A stretch of DNA of 64,000 nucleotides. Source: Duganella aquatilis. Lineage in GTDB: Bacteria > Pseudomonadota > Gammaproteobacteria > Burkholderiales > Burkholderiaceae_D. How positions within the stretch are numbered: the stretch's first letter is position 1; the number at the start of each line of letters is the position of its first letter. The position numbers and the translations under genes were made by a program. Below are positions 9,004 to 17,647 of this stretch, in pieces. Under the pieces are notes generated by a model that was not told where the DNA came from, searched no databases, and saw nothing but the letters and a program-made list of their open reading frames with translations. The stretch is from NCBI RefSeq assembly GCF_009674565.1, contig NZ_WKJL01000001.1:558001-622000 (forward strand). Reading direction: 5' to 3'.

Positions 9004-9350
9004 GTTACGCCGCTATCGTCCTGACCGCTTTCGGTCTGTGCTTCGCCGGCATGGCGGCGTTTTCGCTGGCGATCGACCGCCATCATCGGCAGGTCTACGG
9101 CGACGACACGCCGGTACGCAAGCGCTACCTGCTGCGTGTCGCGGGCACGCTGCTGCTCGTGGCGGCGATTGTGCCGTGCGTGCTGCTGTGGGGCGGCGGC
9201 GCAGGCGTTGTCGCCTGGATCGGCATGCTGACCATCGGCGCGCTGCTTCCCGCCACACTGCTGCCTTACTGGCCGCGCCGCATTGCACCGCTGGCCGTAG
9301 CCGCCGGCACATTGGGCCTCGCCGGCCTGGCAGGCATCACGCTGACCTAG
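9000..9350 (+). CDS. DUF3325 inner-membrane protein
   Basis: 116 residues with an N-terminal helix, a short basic loop (DRHHRQVYG) and two or three further helices. DUF3325 genes typically close receptor-DUF3649-PepSY clusters. The ATG overlaps the PepSY stop by 4 bp (ATGA), so I use this start rather than longer in-frame extensions lying inside the PepSY gene. The function is unknown beyond its iron-uptake context. The 3' end overlaps the convergent SDR gene by 4 bp. Confidence 0.8.
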   Translation: MSYAAIVLTAFGLCFAGMAAFSLAIDRHHRQVYGDDTPVRKRYLLRVAGTLLLVAAIVPCVLLWGGGAGVVAWIGMLTIGALLPATLLPYWPRRIAPLAVAAGTLGLAGLAGITLT

Positions 9351-10324
9351 GCGTTGCGGACGACGCGCGCGGGTGCGTCGGCGCGCAGGCAACCCTGGCC
9401 CTGCAAGGTGCGGCGCACCGCCTCGTCCAGCGGCGTATGCGGTTCGCTGCCCAGCGTTGCGCGCAGGCGGGCGTTGGACATGCGCACCGGATGCCGCCAC
9501 AGGTAGCGCATCTCGCGCAATTCGCGGAACACCGTCACGAATGGCGCCGCCACCGTCGTCAGCCACCAGGGGAATGCGCCGGCCTTTAACCCCGGCGTGC
9601 CGACCGCGCGGGCGATGGCCGCCGCCATTTGCGTGCCGTCCGCGTCCCAGTGGCCTTGCATGTGATAGCAGGCGAACAGCGGCAGCGCATCACCGCGCTC
9701 CAGCAAGCGCATCATGGTTTCCGCCACATCCGGCAGATACGCCCATTGATGGCCGACACCCGGCGCGCCGGGATTGCTGATCGACGTCACCGGCTTGCCG
9801 GGCTTGACCAGCCCTTGCGCGAACCAGTTGTTGCCGGCATCCGGTCCGAAGAAGTCGCCCGCCCGCACAACCAGCACCGGCAGGCCGGAGTCCTTCAGAC
9901 GCCGTTCCATCTCCGCGCGGATGGCGCCCTTGCGCGTCAGCGGCCGTTGGGGTGAGTCTTCGGTGATGTGCAGGTACGCATCCGGTCCGTAATTGTAGAC
10001 AGTCCCCGGCAGCAGAATGCGCGCGCCGGCAGCGCGGGCGGCGGCCATGGTGTTCTCCAACATCGGCAGCACCAGCTCACCCCAGTTGCGATAACCCGGC
10101 GGATTCACGGCATGCACAATCAGCTGCACGCCCTGCGCGGCGCCGACCACGTCCTCGCGGCGCATGGCGTCGCCGGCGATCCATTGCAGGCCATCGCCCG
10201 GTTTCGCCGCGCGATCCGGTGAGCGGTGCAGCGCCTTCACCGTCCAGCCGCGCGCCAGCAACACACGCGCCACTTCGCCACCGATGCCGCCTGTAGCGCC
10301 CAATACCAATGCCACTTTGTCCAT
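9347..10324 (-). CDS. NAD-dependent epimerase/dehydratase-like SDR protein
   Basis: 325 residues. An extended-SDR Rossmann start is clear (LVLGATGGIGGEVARVLLARG). VHAVNPPGY lies at the strand-4 position and the YxxxK-like region is around VYNYGPDAY. The first ~230 residues bind NAD(P) and the rest is the variable substrate domain. The substrate is unknown. The divergent LysR-type gene 92 bp away is probably its regulator, the usual arrangement for this regulator family. Confidence 0.85.
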   Translation of the reverse strand: MDKVALVLGATGGIGGEVARVLLARGWTVKALHRSPDRAAKPGDGLQWIAGDAMRREDVVGAAQGVQLIVHAVNPPGYRNWGELVLPMLENTMAAARAAGARILLPGTVYNYGPDAYLHITEDSPQRPLTRKGAIRAEMERRLKDSGLPVLVVRAGDFFGPDAGNNWFAQGLVKPGKPVTSISNPGAPGVGHQWAYLPDVAETMMRLLERGDALPLFACYHMQGHWDADGTQMAAAIARAVGTPGLKAGAFPWWLTTVAAPFVTVFRELREMRYLWRHPVRMSNARLRATLGSEPHTPLDEAVRRTLQGQGCLRADAPARVVRNA

Positions 10325-10381
10325 GTCGTTCCCCGGTTGAGTTGATGGACAGAGTGTGGCCTCGTGCGAGCTAAAAGAAAA

Positions 10382-10409
10382 TTACCGAAAGCTGCATAGC
10401 CGCTATACA
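10382..10409 (+). promoter_or_regulatory. Promoter of the LysR-type gene, apparently leaderless
   Basis: TTACCG (10382-10387) and TATACA (10404-10409) are separated by 16 bp. The expected transcription start falls at 10416-10417, on or one base before the ATG, and no Shine-Dalgarno precedes that ATG. The -35 element is weak, as expected for an autoregulated LysR gene. Confidence 0.5.
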
Positions 10410-10416
10410 ATTTCGT

Positions 10417-11325
10417 ATGACTCTTGCCGAACCAAACTGGGATTTATACCGTTCCTTCCTGTCGGTGCTGCGGGAAGGCTCGCTGTCCGGCGCCGCGCGG
10501 GCGCTGGGACTGACGCAGCCGACCGTCGGCCGCCACATCGACGCGCTGGAACAGGCGCTCGGCCTGTCGCTGTTCACCCGCTCGCAAGCCGGCTTCATCG
10601 CCACCGAGGCCGCCCACGCGCTGCAACCCTATGCCGAAACACTGTCCTCCGCTTCCGCAGCCCTGCTGCGCGCCGCCTCCGGCATGGGTCGTGGCGCGGA
10701 CGCCCACATCACGGGCACGGTGCGCGTCACGGCCAGCGAAGTAGTCAGCGTGGAAGTGCTGCCGCCGATACTGGCGCGGCTGCGCGACAGCCATCCGGGC
10801 GTCACCATCGAACTGGCGGTATCGAACCGCATAGAAAACCTGCTGCGGCGCGACGCCGATATCGCCGTTCGCATGCAGCGCCCGGAACAGGATGTGCTGG
10901 TGGCGCGACGCGTCGGCAACATTGAACTGGGCTTTCATGCGCACCGCAGCTATCTGGAGCGCCACGGCACGCCGCACACCTGGGACGAGATGAGCAGGCA
11001 CACGCTGATCGGCATCGACACGGAAACGGCGTTTACGCGCAAGCTGCAACCCTTGCTGGGTGGGCTGGCAAACAACGCCTATGCGCTGCGCAGCGACAGT
11101 GACCTGGTCCATCTGGCCGCCATCCGCGCGGGACTGGGCATCGGCATCTGCCAGGTGCGACTGGCGGCGCGCGATCCAAACCTGGTGCGCATCGCGCCGG
11201 ACCTGCTGAACATCGCCATGGATACCTGGCTTGCCATGCACGAAAACCTGCGCGGCAATCCGGCCTGCGCGGCGGTCTACACCGCGTTGGCGGCGGGACT
11301 TGAAGACTATATCAACGCGAGCTGA
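10417..11325 (+). CDS. LysR-family transcriptional regulator
   Basis: 302 residues. The N-terminal winged helix is plain (REGSLSGAARALGLTQPTVG followed by RHIDALEQALGLSLFTRS), and residues ~95-295 are the two-lobed substrate-binding domain. It probably controls the divergent SDR gene. Its last 14 bp overlap the convergent DUF4124-like gene. Confidence 0.92.
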   Translation: MTLAEPNWDLYRSFLSVLREGSLSGAARALGLTQPTVGRHIDALEQALGLSLFTRSQAGFIATEAAHALQPYAETLSSASAALLRAASGMGRGADAHITGTVRVTASEVVSVEVLPPILARLRDSHPGVTIELAVSNRIENLLRRDADIAVRMQRPEQDVLVARRVGNIELGFHAHRSYLERHGTPHTWDEMSRHTLIGIDTETAFTRKLQPLLGGLANNAYALRSDSDLVHLAAIRAGLGIGICQVRLAARDPNLVRIAPDLLNIAMDTWLAMHENLRGNPACAAVYTALAAGLEDYINAS

Positions 11326-11644
11326 GAAGCCGGCGCTGCTTGTGCAGTTCGTCCTGCATCTGCAGGCTTTGACGAGCGGCCTGCAAGGTGGCTACATCCG
11401 TACTGACCGTCTTGCGCGCCAGGGGGCGCGGCAGGTCGGCCCAACGGCTGCGCGGCGCCTGCACTGCAGGCGCGGAAGACGTCATCGCAACCGGCACGTG
11501 CTCGATGAAATTTTCGACGCGGTTGCCTTCGGGGCAATCGGTGTCGGTCAACAGCACATGCCCCTCGGCGTCCACGCAGCGGTTGACGGCAGCGCCGGCC
11601 ATGCCGGTCATCACGGCCAACGCCGCGCACAGGATGAGTTTCAT
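11312..11644 (-). CDS. DUF4124-like secreted small protein
   Basis: 110 residues with a signal peptide (MKLILCAALAVMTGMAGA). A short segment with a cysteine pair follows (NRCVDAEGHVLLTDTDCPEG), typical of DUF4124-like periplasmic proteins, and the C-terminal tail is helical, basic and glutamine-rich. AAAGGGG lies 8 bases before the ATG at 11644, which favours this start over the in-frame codons further upstream. Function unknown. Confidence 0.7.
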   Translation of the reverse strand: MKLILCAALAVMTGMAGAAVNRCVDAEGHVLLTDTDCPEGNRVENFIEHVPVAMTSSAPAVQAPRSRWADLPRPLARKTVSTDVATLQAARQSLQMQDELHKQRRLLSSR

Positions 11645-11812
11645 GATCGATGCCCCTTTGACAAGAGCCTTCATCATCGGCCCGCGCGCTCCGTGCGTCT
11701 GTACGGCCTCGCACATCCCGTCTGGAATGCGACATGCGTCCGCCATGTCGGGTACAATACCGCCTTCTTCCGTATCACACAGTTGTGATGCCGTCGCGCG
11801 GCATCCCTCTCT

Positions 11813-12571
11813 ATGCCTATGAAATCTCTCCTGATTATTTCTGCGCTTGCGCTGGCCCACGGCTATGCCGCCGCAGACTCGATGGACCCCGTCAACGCTC
11901 ACGGCTGGAACACCTCCGCTGAACTGGGCGCCATTTCCACCTCCGGCAACACGGTCGGTACTTCGGTGACCGGCAAGATCGACGCCAAGCAGGAGCTGCC
12001 CAAGTGGAGCAACGAGTACGTCCTGTCCGGATACTTTAAGGATGAAGAAGTCACCAACGACGACGGCGAAAAAGTCCGCGAGCGTTCGGCGCAGCGCTAT
12101 TCGCTGTCGGCCAAAGCCGGCTACAAGCTGCTGCACGACGACCACGGCAAGCTGTATGCGCTGGCCACCCACGTCGACGACCGCTTCGGCGCCTATACCC
12201 GCTACTCGACCATCGGCGTCGGCTACGGCACCCAGACCTACCAGTCGGACACCCACACGCTGGACGTGGAAATCGGTCCTGGCTACTTCCGCGGCGTGCG
12301 CTCGGAAGGCGAAACCGAAAACGGCCCGACCGTGCGCGGCGCGGCGCTGCTGAAATGGAAACTGAGCGACAGCGCGCAGTTCAGCCAGAACGTCATCGTC
12401 GAACGCGGCACCTCCAACATCCACTCGATGGCGGAAACGGCGCTGCGCACCAAGATCAACAGCACCATGCAGATGAAGGCCGCCTTCAATATCCGCAACG
12501 ACACCAGCGTCCCGGCCGACAAGAAAAACACCGATACGCAAACCTCGGTCACCCTGGTTTATTCCTTCTAA
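11813..12571 (+). CDS. DUF481 outer-membrane beta-barrel protein (YdiY-like)
   Basis: 252 residues with a signal peptide ending near ...GYAAA. The body is a beta-rich DUF481 barrel ([20 protein letters not shown], then [13 protein letters not shown]) and the terminal strand ends in aromatic Phe (VTLVYSF), as for Bam-assembled proteins. A second ATG two codons later (11819) may be the true start; neither has a strong ribosome site. The family is acid- or salt-induced in some bacteria, but the role here is unknown. It ends 14 bp before purT. Confidence 0.85.
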   Translation: MPMKSLLIISALALAHGYAAADSMDPVNAHGWNTSAELGAISTSGNTVGTSVTGKIDAKQELPKWSNEYVLSGYFKDEEVTNDDGEKVRERSAQRYSLSAKAGYKLLHDDHGKLYALATHVDDRFGAYTRYSTIGVGYGTQTYQSDTHTLDVEIGPGYFRGVRSEGETENGPTVRGAALLKWKLSDSAQFSQNVIVERGTSNIHSMAETALRTKINSTMQMKAAFNIRNDTSVPADKKNTDTQTSVTLVYSF

Positions 12572-12585
12572 CTTCCATTCGAACC

Positions 12586-13794
12586 ATGAACACTCCACGC
12601 ACTCTCGGCACGCCCCTGTCCCCTACCGCCACCAAAGTCATGCTGCTCGGCTCCGGTGAACTTGGCAAGGAAGTCATCATCGCGCTGCAGCGCCTGGGCG
12701 TGGAAGTGATCGCAGTCGACCGCTATCCGAACGCGCCGGGCCACCAGGTGGCGCACCGCGCCCACGTCATCAACATGACCGACGGCGACGCGCTGGCCGC
12801 GCTGATCGAACAGGAAAAGCCTGACCTGGTGGTGCCGGAAATCGAAGCCATCGCCACCGACAAACTGGCGGAGCTGGAAAAAGCCGGCAAGATCACCTGC
12901 ATCCCGACCGCGCGCGCCGCGCAGCTGACCATGAACCGCGAAGGCATCCGCCGCCTGGCCGCCGAAACGCTGGGCCTCGCCACGTCGCCGTACCGCTTCG
13001 CCAGCAGCCTGGAAGAACTGCAGGCCGGCGCTGAAGCCGTCGGTTTCCCATGCGTGATCAAGCCGGTGATGTCGTCGTCGGGCAAAGGCCAGTCGAAGAT
13101 CGACAGCGCCGCCGAAGTGAAAGCCGCCTGGGACTACGCCGCCGCCGGCAGCCGCGTGGATTCGGGCCGCGTGATCGTTGAAGGCTTCATCGACTTCGAC
13201 TACGAAATCACGCTGCTGACCGTGCGTTCGCTCGGCGCGGACGGCCAGGTCGTCACCCAGTTCTGCGATCCGATCGGCCACGTGCAGGTGCAAGGCGACT
13301 ACGTGGAATCGTGGCAGCCATGCCGCATGGACCCGGTGGCGCTGGAACGCGCGCGCGACATCGCGGGCAAGGTGACCTCGGACCTGGGTGGCCTGGGCCT
13401 GTTCGGCGTCGAGCTGTTCGTCAAGGAAGACATGGTGTGGTTCTCGGAAGTGAGCCCACGTCCGCACGATACCGGCATGGTCACCATGGCGACCCAGGTT
13501 CAGAGCGAGTTCGAACTGCACGCCAAGGCCATCCTCGGCCTGCCGGTCAACGTCGCGCTGAAGGCGCCGGGCGCTTCGGCCGTGATCTACGGCCAGCATG
13601 AAGCGGCAGGCATCGCCTTTGAAGGCGTGGCGGAAGCGCTGCGCGTGCCGAACAGCGATATCCGCCTGTTCGGCAAGCCGGAATCGTTCGCGCGCCGCCG
13701 CATGGGCGTGGCGCTGGCCACCGCCGATGACGTGGAAACCGCGCGCGTCAACGCCAAGCTGGCGGCCTCCAAGGTCAAACCCGTCGTCAAGTAA
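12586..13794 (+). CDS. purT: Phosphoribosylglycinamide formyltransferase 2 (formate-dependent)
   Basis: 402 residues, the normal PurT length. It catalyses the ATP- and formate-dependent formylation of GAR in de novo purine synthesis. An ATP-grasp N-domain is seen ([28 protein letters not shown]), the central part holds [15 protein letters not shown] and [17 protein letters not shown], and metal-binding residues lie in [20 protein letters not shown]. It ends immediately before the convergent response-regulator stop codon. Confidence 0.97.
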   Translation: MNTPRTLGTPLSPTATKVMLLGSGELGKEVIIALQRLGVEVIAVDRYPNAPGHQVAHRAHVINMTDGDALAALIEQEKPDLVVPEIEAIATDKLAELEKAGKITCIPTARAAQLTMNREGIRRLAAETLGLATSPYRFASSLEELQAGAEAVGFPCVIKPVMSSSGKGQSKIDSAAEVKAAWDYAAAGSRVDSGRVIVEGFIDFDYEITLLTVRSLGADGQVVTQFCDPIGHVQVQGDYVESWQPCRMDPVALERARDIAGKVTSDLGGLGLFGVELFVKEDMVWFSEVSPRPHDTGMVTMATQVQSEFELHAKAILGLPVNVALKAPGASAVIYGQHEAAGIAFEGVAEALRVPNSDIRLFGKPESFARRRMGVALATADDVETARVNAKLAASKVKPVVK

Positions 13795-14580
13795 TCACAT
13801 GCCCCGGAACAGATCCACGTAGTTGCGGCTGACGACCAGCTGTTCCGGGCGCCCCTTCAGTTGCACCATCAGGCGGCCGCGAAAGTCCTGCCGCGTGCCC
13901 GCCACATGGCGTGCGGCGACGATCACGCTGCGGTGGATCTGCCAGAACTGCTGTTCATCGAGCTGCTCGCGCAGCTTGCTGATCGGCGTGCGTATCAGGC
14001 TCTCGCCATCCGCCACGAACACGCTGGTGTATTTGTCGTTACTCTGGAAGTAAATCACGTCGTCGATCGGGATCAAGCGCGTCTCCTCGCCGTGCGAGGC
14101 GCGTATCCACTGCAATGGCGCCGCTGTCGGCGCCGGCGCGGGCACACCGCCTGCCGTCAGCTGCGCCAGCAAGGCCTGCAAGGCCGCCGCCGGCACCGCC
14201 GCCTCGCCCGATGACGGCTTGAGACGCGCCTTCAGTTTGCCGACCGTCTTTTCCAGCCTTTCGATATTCGCGGGCTTCAGCAGGTAGTCCACAGCCGAAT
14301 GCTCGAAGGCCTCCACCGCATACTGGTCGTAGGCGGTGACGAACACGATGTGCGGCGGCTTCGGGCTGTCCACCAGCTTGGCGGCGACATCCAGCCCGGT
14401 CAGGCCCGGCATGCGGATGTCGAGGAACACCACGTCCGGCGCCTCCTCATCGATCATGCGCAAGGCCTCGATGCCGTTGGCGGCGCGGGCGACCACGCGC
14501 AATTCCGGCCACACGGTTTTCAGCTGGCTTTCCAGGTATTCGCGCAGATGAGCTTCATCATCGGCAATCAGGGCACGGAT
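13795..14580 (-). CDS. LytTR-family response regulator
   Basis: About 261 residues. Receiver domain at the N-terminus (IRALIADDEAHLREYL; phospho-acceptor Asp in VVFLDIRMPGLTGLDVA; VFVTAYDQYAVEAF). A LytTR DNA-binding domain forms the C-terminal ~105 residues (DDVIYFQSNDKYTSVFVADG ... WQIHRSVIVAARHVAG ... VSRNYVDLF). It pairs with the overlapping LytS-type kinase. No in-frame ATG, GTG or TTG lies near the expected start. The domain begins at ATC 14580 or CTG 14571 inside the kinase gene, with another CTG at 14637, so the start given is provisional. Confidence 0.85.
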   Translation of the reverse strand: MRALIADDEAHLREYLESQLKTVWPELRVVARAANGIEALRMIDEEAPDVVFLDIRMPGLTGLDVAAKLVDSPKPPHIVFVTAYDQYAVEAFEHSAVDYLLKPANIERLEKTVGKLKARLKPSSGEAAVPAAALQALLAQLTAGGVPAPAPTAAPLQWIRASHGEETRLIPIDDVIYFQSNDKYTSVFVADGESLIRTPISKLREQLDEQQFWQIHRSVIVAARHVAGTRQDFRGRLMVQLKGRPEQLVVSRNYVDLFRGM

Positions 14581-15734
14581 GGTTTCGATGTCGGACTCGC
14601 ATTCAAAGGCAGCATGAGGCGTACCGTCATGCCGCAGGGTTGATTTTCCAATAATTCTACCTTGGCGGCGCTGCCGTACAAACTGCCCAGGCGTTCGCGC
14701 AGGTTGCTCAGCCCGACGCCGCCGCCCGGCTTGCGCGGCGCCGATTCGTTCAGGCCTGCGCCGGTGTCGATGATGCGTACGCAGACCTGCCCGTTCTCGA
14801 CGTGAGCGCTGACGACGATTTCGCCGCCCTCCACCTTCGGCTCCAGGCCATGCGCGATGGAGTTTTCCACCACCGGCTGCAGCAGCATCGGCGCGATCCT
14901 GAACTGCCGCAGCTCGTCCGGCAGGTCGATGCGGTAGCGCAGGCGGTCGCCCATGCGCACCTTCAGCACATCGAGATAGGCCGCGATCAGCGTCGCCTCG
15001 GAAGCCAGCGTGGCCTCCTCGCTGCGGCTGGCCGCCAGGCTGGCGCGCAGGTAGTCGATGAAGCGCTCCAGCATGCGCTGCGCCTCGGCCGGACGCGGGC
15101 CGATCAGGCTCACCACGTTGGCCAGCGTGTTGTACAGGAAGTGCGGCTCGATCTGCGCCTGCAAGGCGCGCAGCCGCGCCTCGGCCAGCATGCGCGCGCT
15201 GGCGGCGACAAATTCCTTCTGCTGCGCTTCCGCCACCGCGCGCGCGGCCCGCCGTTCGGCGGCGAGGCGCACCAGGTACAGCAGGAAGCCGACAATCGCC
15301 GCCACGATCAGTATCTGCAGCCACATCCCGCGCTTGAACAGCAGCAGGAAGGGATCGGTGCCGTTCAGGATCATGTTACCGAGGGCGACGCCGAAGAATA
15401 CGCTGACCGCCATCAGCGTCATGCTGAACAGGACGCGCGGCAGGCCACGCGCGCGGCGCGGCCAGCCATGCAGCAGGCGGTTGGACAGCGTCGAACTGAA
15501 ATGAATCATGGCGCCGATCAGGTTCGACATGAGCAGCATCGGCCATATGGCCTGGGAAAAGCTGGCCTTGTCAGGCCAGAACACCAGCTCCACCGTGGTG
15601 AACAGGAGCGCCATGCCGCAGCTCCAGACAACGGTGTACAGCATATTGCGGCCTGCGGAGGGCTGCCAGCGGCGGAACAGCGGAATCAGTTCCAGGGGAT
15701 GCGCGAGCGCCGGCACGTTTTTTTGTTCAGTCAT
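14568..15734 (-). CDS. LytS/AlgZ-type sensor histidine kinase
   Basis: 388 residues. Four to five membrane helices occupy ~28-160. A coiled linker (AAERRAARAVAEAQQKEF) leads to a His_kinase domain with phospho-acceptor His in LRALQAQIEPHFLYNTLANV and an ATPase domain (LLQPVVENSIAHGLEP; GVGLSNLRERL). No extra sensor domain is seen, so the stimulus is unknown. The start codon overlaps the carotenoid-oxygenase stop (ATGA) and the 3' end overlaps the response regulator, so the three genes are translationally coupled. Confidence 0.92.
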   Translation of the reverse strand: MTEQKNVPALAHPLELIPLFRRWQPSAGRNMLYTVVWSCGMALLFTTVELVFWPDKASFSQAIWPMLLMSNLIGAMIHFSSTLSNRLLHGWPRRARGLPRVLFSMTLMAVSVFFGVALGNMILNGTDPFLLLFKRGMWLQILIVAAIVGFLLYLVRLAAERRAARAVAEAQQKEFVAASARMLAEARLRALQAQIEPHFLYNTLANVVSLIGPRPAEAQRMLERFIDYLRASLAASRSEEATLASEATLIAAYLDVLKVRMGDRLRYRIDLPDELRQFRIAPMLLQPVVENSIAHGLEPKVEGGEIVVSAHVENGQVCVRIIDTGAGLNESAPRKPGGGVGLSNLRERLGSLYGSAAKVELLENQPCGMTVRLMLPLNASPTSKPSVP

Positions 15735-17197
15735 GCTTGAAAGTTACCATGAAAGCAAACCGGCGCGCGATATGGCAACCGCGCCAGCGCCATCGGACCG
15801 GCCTTGATGTTGTGCGCATCAAACACCGTCAGCACGCTTTGGCTGCGGCGCGTATCCTGCGCCACGCCGACCACGTAGCCATCGGTTTCGGAGCGCGCGC
15901 CGCGGCGCGGCACCAGCACGTGCTCCTCCACCTGCCAGCCGGCGCCGAAGGCATAGCTATCCACCTTGCCGCTGTCGGTGTCGAGCAGGTTGACGCTATC
16001 GAGTATCAGTTCGCGGCCGCTGGCGCCCAGTACCAGCAGCTTGCGGTGGCGCGCCGACACCACCTGCGGCATCACGCGCGGAAATTCGCTGACGCCGAAC
16101 AGCCGCGCCTCGCGCGCCTGGCCGCTGGCGTAATCCAGTGTGATCTGCACCGTGCTGGCGGGATTGTCCGCCACCATGCGCATCTGGCCGCGCATCGGCA
16201 GGCCGGTCTTGCGCAAGGCGTCGCCTTCGTGCAGTACCGCGTCCAGGCGGGTGCAGGCGCCGTCCTCGTAGGCGTTCCCGAGATGGAAAACCGAACGCGC
16301 AGGCAGTTCGAACACCTGGCGCAGCGCCAGCGTATCCTTGGCAACCACCACCACACGCAGCGGACGCTGAGGATTCCAGTGCATGCGGTCGGCGAAGCTG
16401 GTGTCGGCATCGCTGGTCAGGTCGTACGGGGCAATCAGGAAAATCAGGTGGCGGCCGCTGACCACGAAGTCGTGCACCATATTCAGATGCGGCACCTCGA
16501 TCATGGCGTTGCGCGTGACCTCGCCGGCTGCGTTCAGGCGGTAAATCGCCAGCTGGTTGGCGCCCGGCGCGGTGCCGAAGTTCCACAGGCCGCCGTCCGG
16601 ATCCATTTTCGGATGGGCGGAAAACGGCATGGCCTTCAAGTCGCTGCGCCAGGTCTTGAGGCCGCGCGTAGCCAGCGTTTGCGGATCGACCTCGGTGGCC
16701 GAACCGCCCTCCCACAGCGCATACACGCGGCCATTGAACGGCAGCAGATTGGTGTTGGCGACATTGACGGTGTCGTTGTTCTTCACTCCCTTGCGGTCGA
16801 TGTGGGTGCCGAAGGCCGGGTACAGGAAACGCCCCGCCTTGCTCTCCTCTTCAAACTTCTGCGTGGCGACGAAGCGGCCGATATGACTGACCTTGCCGTC
16901 GCCGATCTGCCAGCGCTGCGCAAAGCCGTCGCCGTCGAACCAGTGGTGATAGCGTTCGCCGCCCAGTTCAAAGCGTCCCGGCCCGTTGCGGTAAAAGACG
17001 CCGTTCAGGTCCGCCGGCAGGCGGCCCAGCACCGTGGCCTGGCCGGAGACGTCGCCGGTGTGGTCGGCGTACGCGGTCAGTTGCGCATTGCTGTCCAGCG
17101 CATGGTGGAAAGCTTGGTAGGTCAGGCTGTCCGCCAGGGCGGACGAGGAAGCCAGGCCCAGTGCGGCGAAGCTGAGGAATTGGCGGCGGTTGCTCAT
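15731..17197 (-). CDS. Carotenoid oxygenase (RPE65/CCD family), exported
   Basis: 488 residues. The N-terminus (MSNRRQFLSFAALGLASSSA) resembles a Tat-type export signal, although only one Arg pair is present. The rest fits the seven-bladed CCD propeller: the family motif NGPGRFELGGERYHHWFDGD, and four iron-ligand histidine candidates in FSAHPKMDP, MVHDFVVSGRH, VFHLGNAYEDG and the C-terminal CFHGNF. Such non-haem iron enzymes cleave carotenoids, apocarotenoids or stilbenes; the substrate is not predictable. Lying between signalling genes in one operon, it may make or remove a signal molecule. Confidence 0.9.
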   Translation of the reverse strand: MSNRRQFLSFAALGLASSSALADSLTYQAFHHALDSNAQLTAYADHTGDVSGQATVLGRLPADLNGVFYRNGPGRFELGGERYHHWFDGDGFAQRWQIGDGKVSHIGRFVATQKFEEESKAGRFLYPAFGTHIDRKGVKNNDTVNVANTNLLPFNGRVYALWEGGSATEVDPQTLATRGLKTWRSDLKAMPFSAHPKMDPDGGLWNFGTAPGANQLAIYRLNAAGEVTRNAMIEVPHLNMVHDFVVSGRHLIFLIAPYDLTSDADTSFADRMHWNPQRPLRVVVVAKDTLALRQVFELPARSVFHLGNAYEDGACTRLDAVLHEGDALRKTGLPMRGQMRMVADNPASTVQITLDYASGQAREARLFGVSEFPRVMPQVVSARHRKLLVLGASGRELILDSVNLLDTDSGKVDSYAFGAGWQVEEHVLVPRRGARSETDGYVVGVAQDTRRSQSVLTVFDAHNIKAGPMALARLPYRAPVCFHGNFQA

Positions 17198-17209
17198 CTC
17201 GGCCTCCGT

Positions 17210-17617
17210 TCAGCGCAGGTTGACGGTGGCGGTGGCGCCGCTTTCCGGCAGCACGATGCGGGCGTCCTCGAAGCGCGGCGCGCCGCGTTTGCCCAAGGCG
17301 TTGTTACTGAAGGCGTAGTCCTCGGTCGGCAGTCCGACCATGTTGCGGTCCATCTCGCCGTTGCCGTTGGCGTCGTGGTAGACGGCGAAGGCGTATTCTC
17401 CGGTCGGCAGGTCCGTCACTTTCAGCTCGACCGCGCCAGCCCGCGCAGGTGCGGCCACGCCGCGCAGCGGCTTGCCGAGGAAGGTATCGGCCGAGTTGTA
17501 GATGGCAACCTTGATGTCGCCTTCCGCGCTGGCGACGCCGTCAATGTGGATGGTCAGGTCGGCGGCGGTGGCTGGCAAGGCGGCGGCAAACAGCACTGCA
17601 AGGATCAATTTGGACAT
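17210..17617 (-). CDS. DUF2141 periplasmic protein
   Basis: 135 residues with a signal peptide (ILAVLFAAALPATA). A single beta-sandwich DUF2141 domain follows (DLTIHIDGVASAEGDIKVAI ... GEYAFAVYHDANGNGEMD ... GLPTEDYAFSNNA). The DANGNGEMD loop looks like a metal-binding or EF-hand-like turn. DUF2141 genes are often next to carotenoid-metabolism or oxidoreductase genes. Here the gene is 12 bp upstream of the carotenoid oxygenase, suggesting a periplasmic partner. Confidence 0.85.
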   Translation of the reverse strand: MSKLILAVLFAAALPATAADLTIHIDGVASAEGDIKVAIYNSADTFLGKPLRGVAAPARAGAVELKVTDLPTGEYAFAVYHDANGNGEMDRNMVGLPTEDYAFSNNALGKRGAPRFEDARIVLPESGATATVNLR

Positions 17618-17647
17618 GATGGACTCCCGGGTGGATAAAGTGTGAAG

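Noticed and set aside
14581..15324. N-terminal extension of the response regulator frame into the kinase gene
   Set aside because: The extension (starting at 15324) is Arg/Gly-rich shadow sequence of LytS; only the receiver and LytTR parts are real.
15737..17638. Long plus-strand frame opposite the carotenoid oxygenase and DUF2141
   Set aside because: It spans two real minus-strand genes and has shadow composition.
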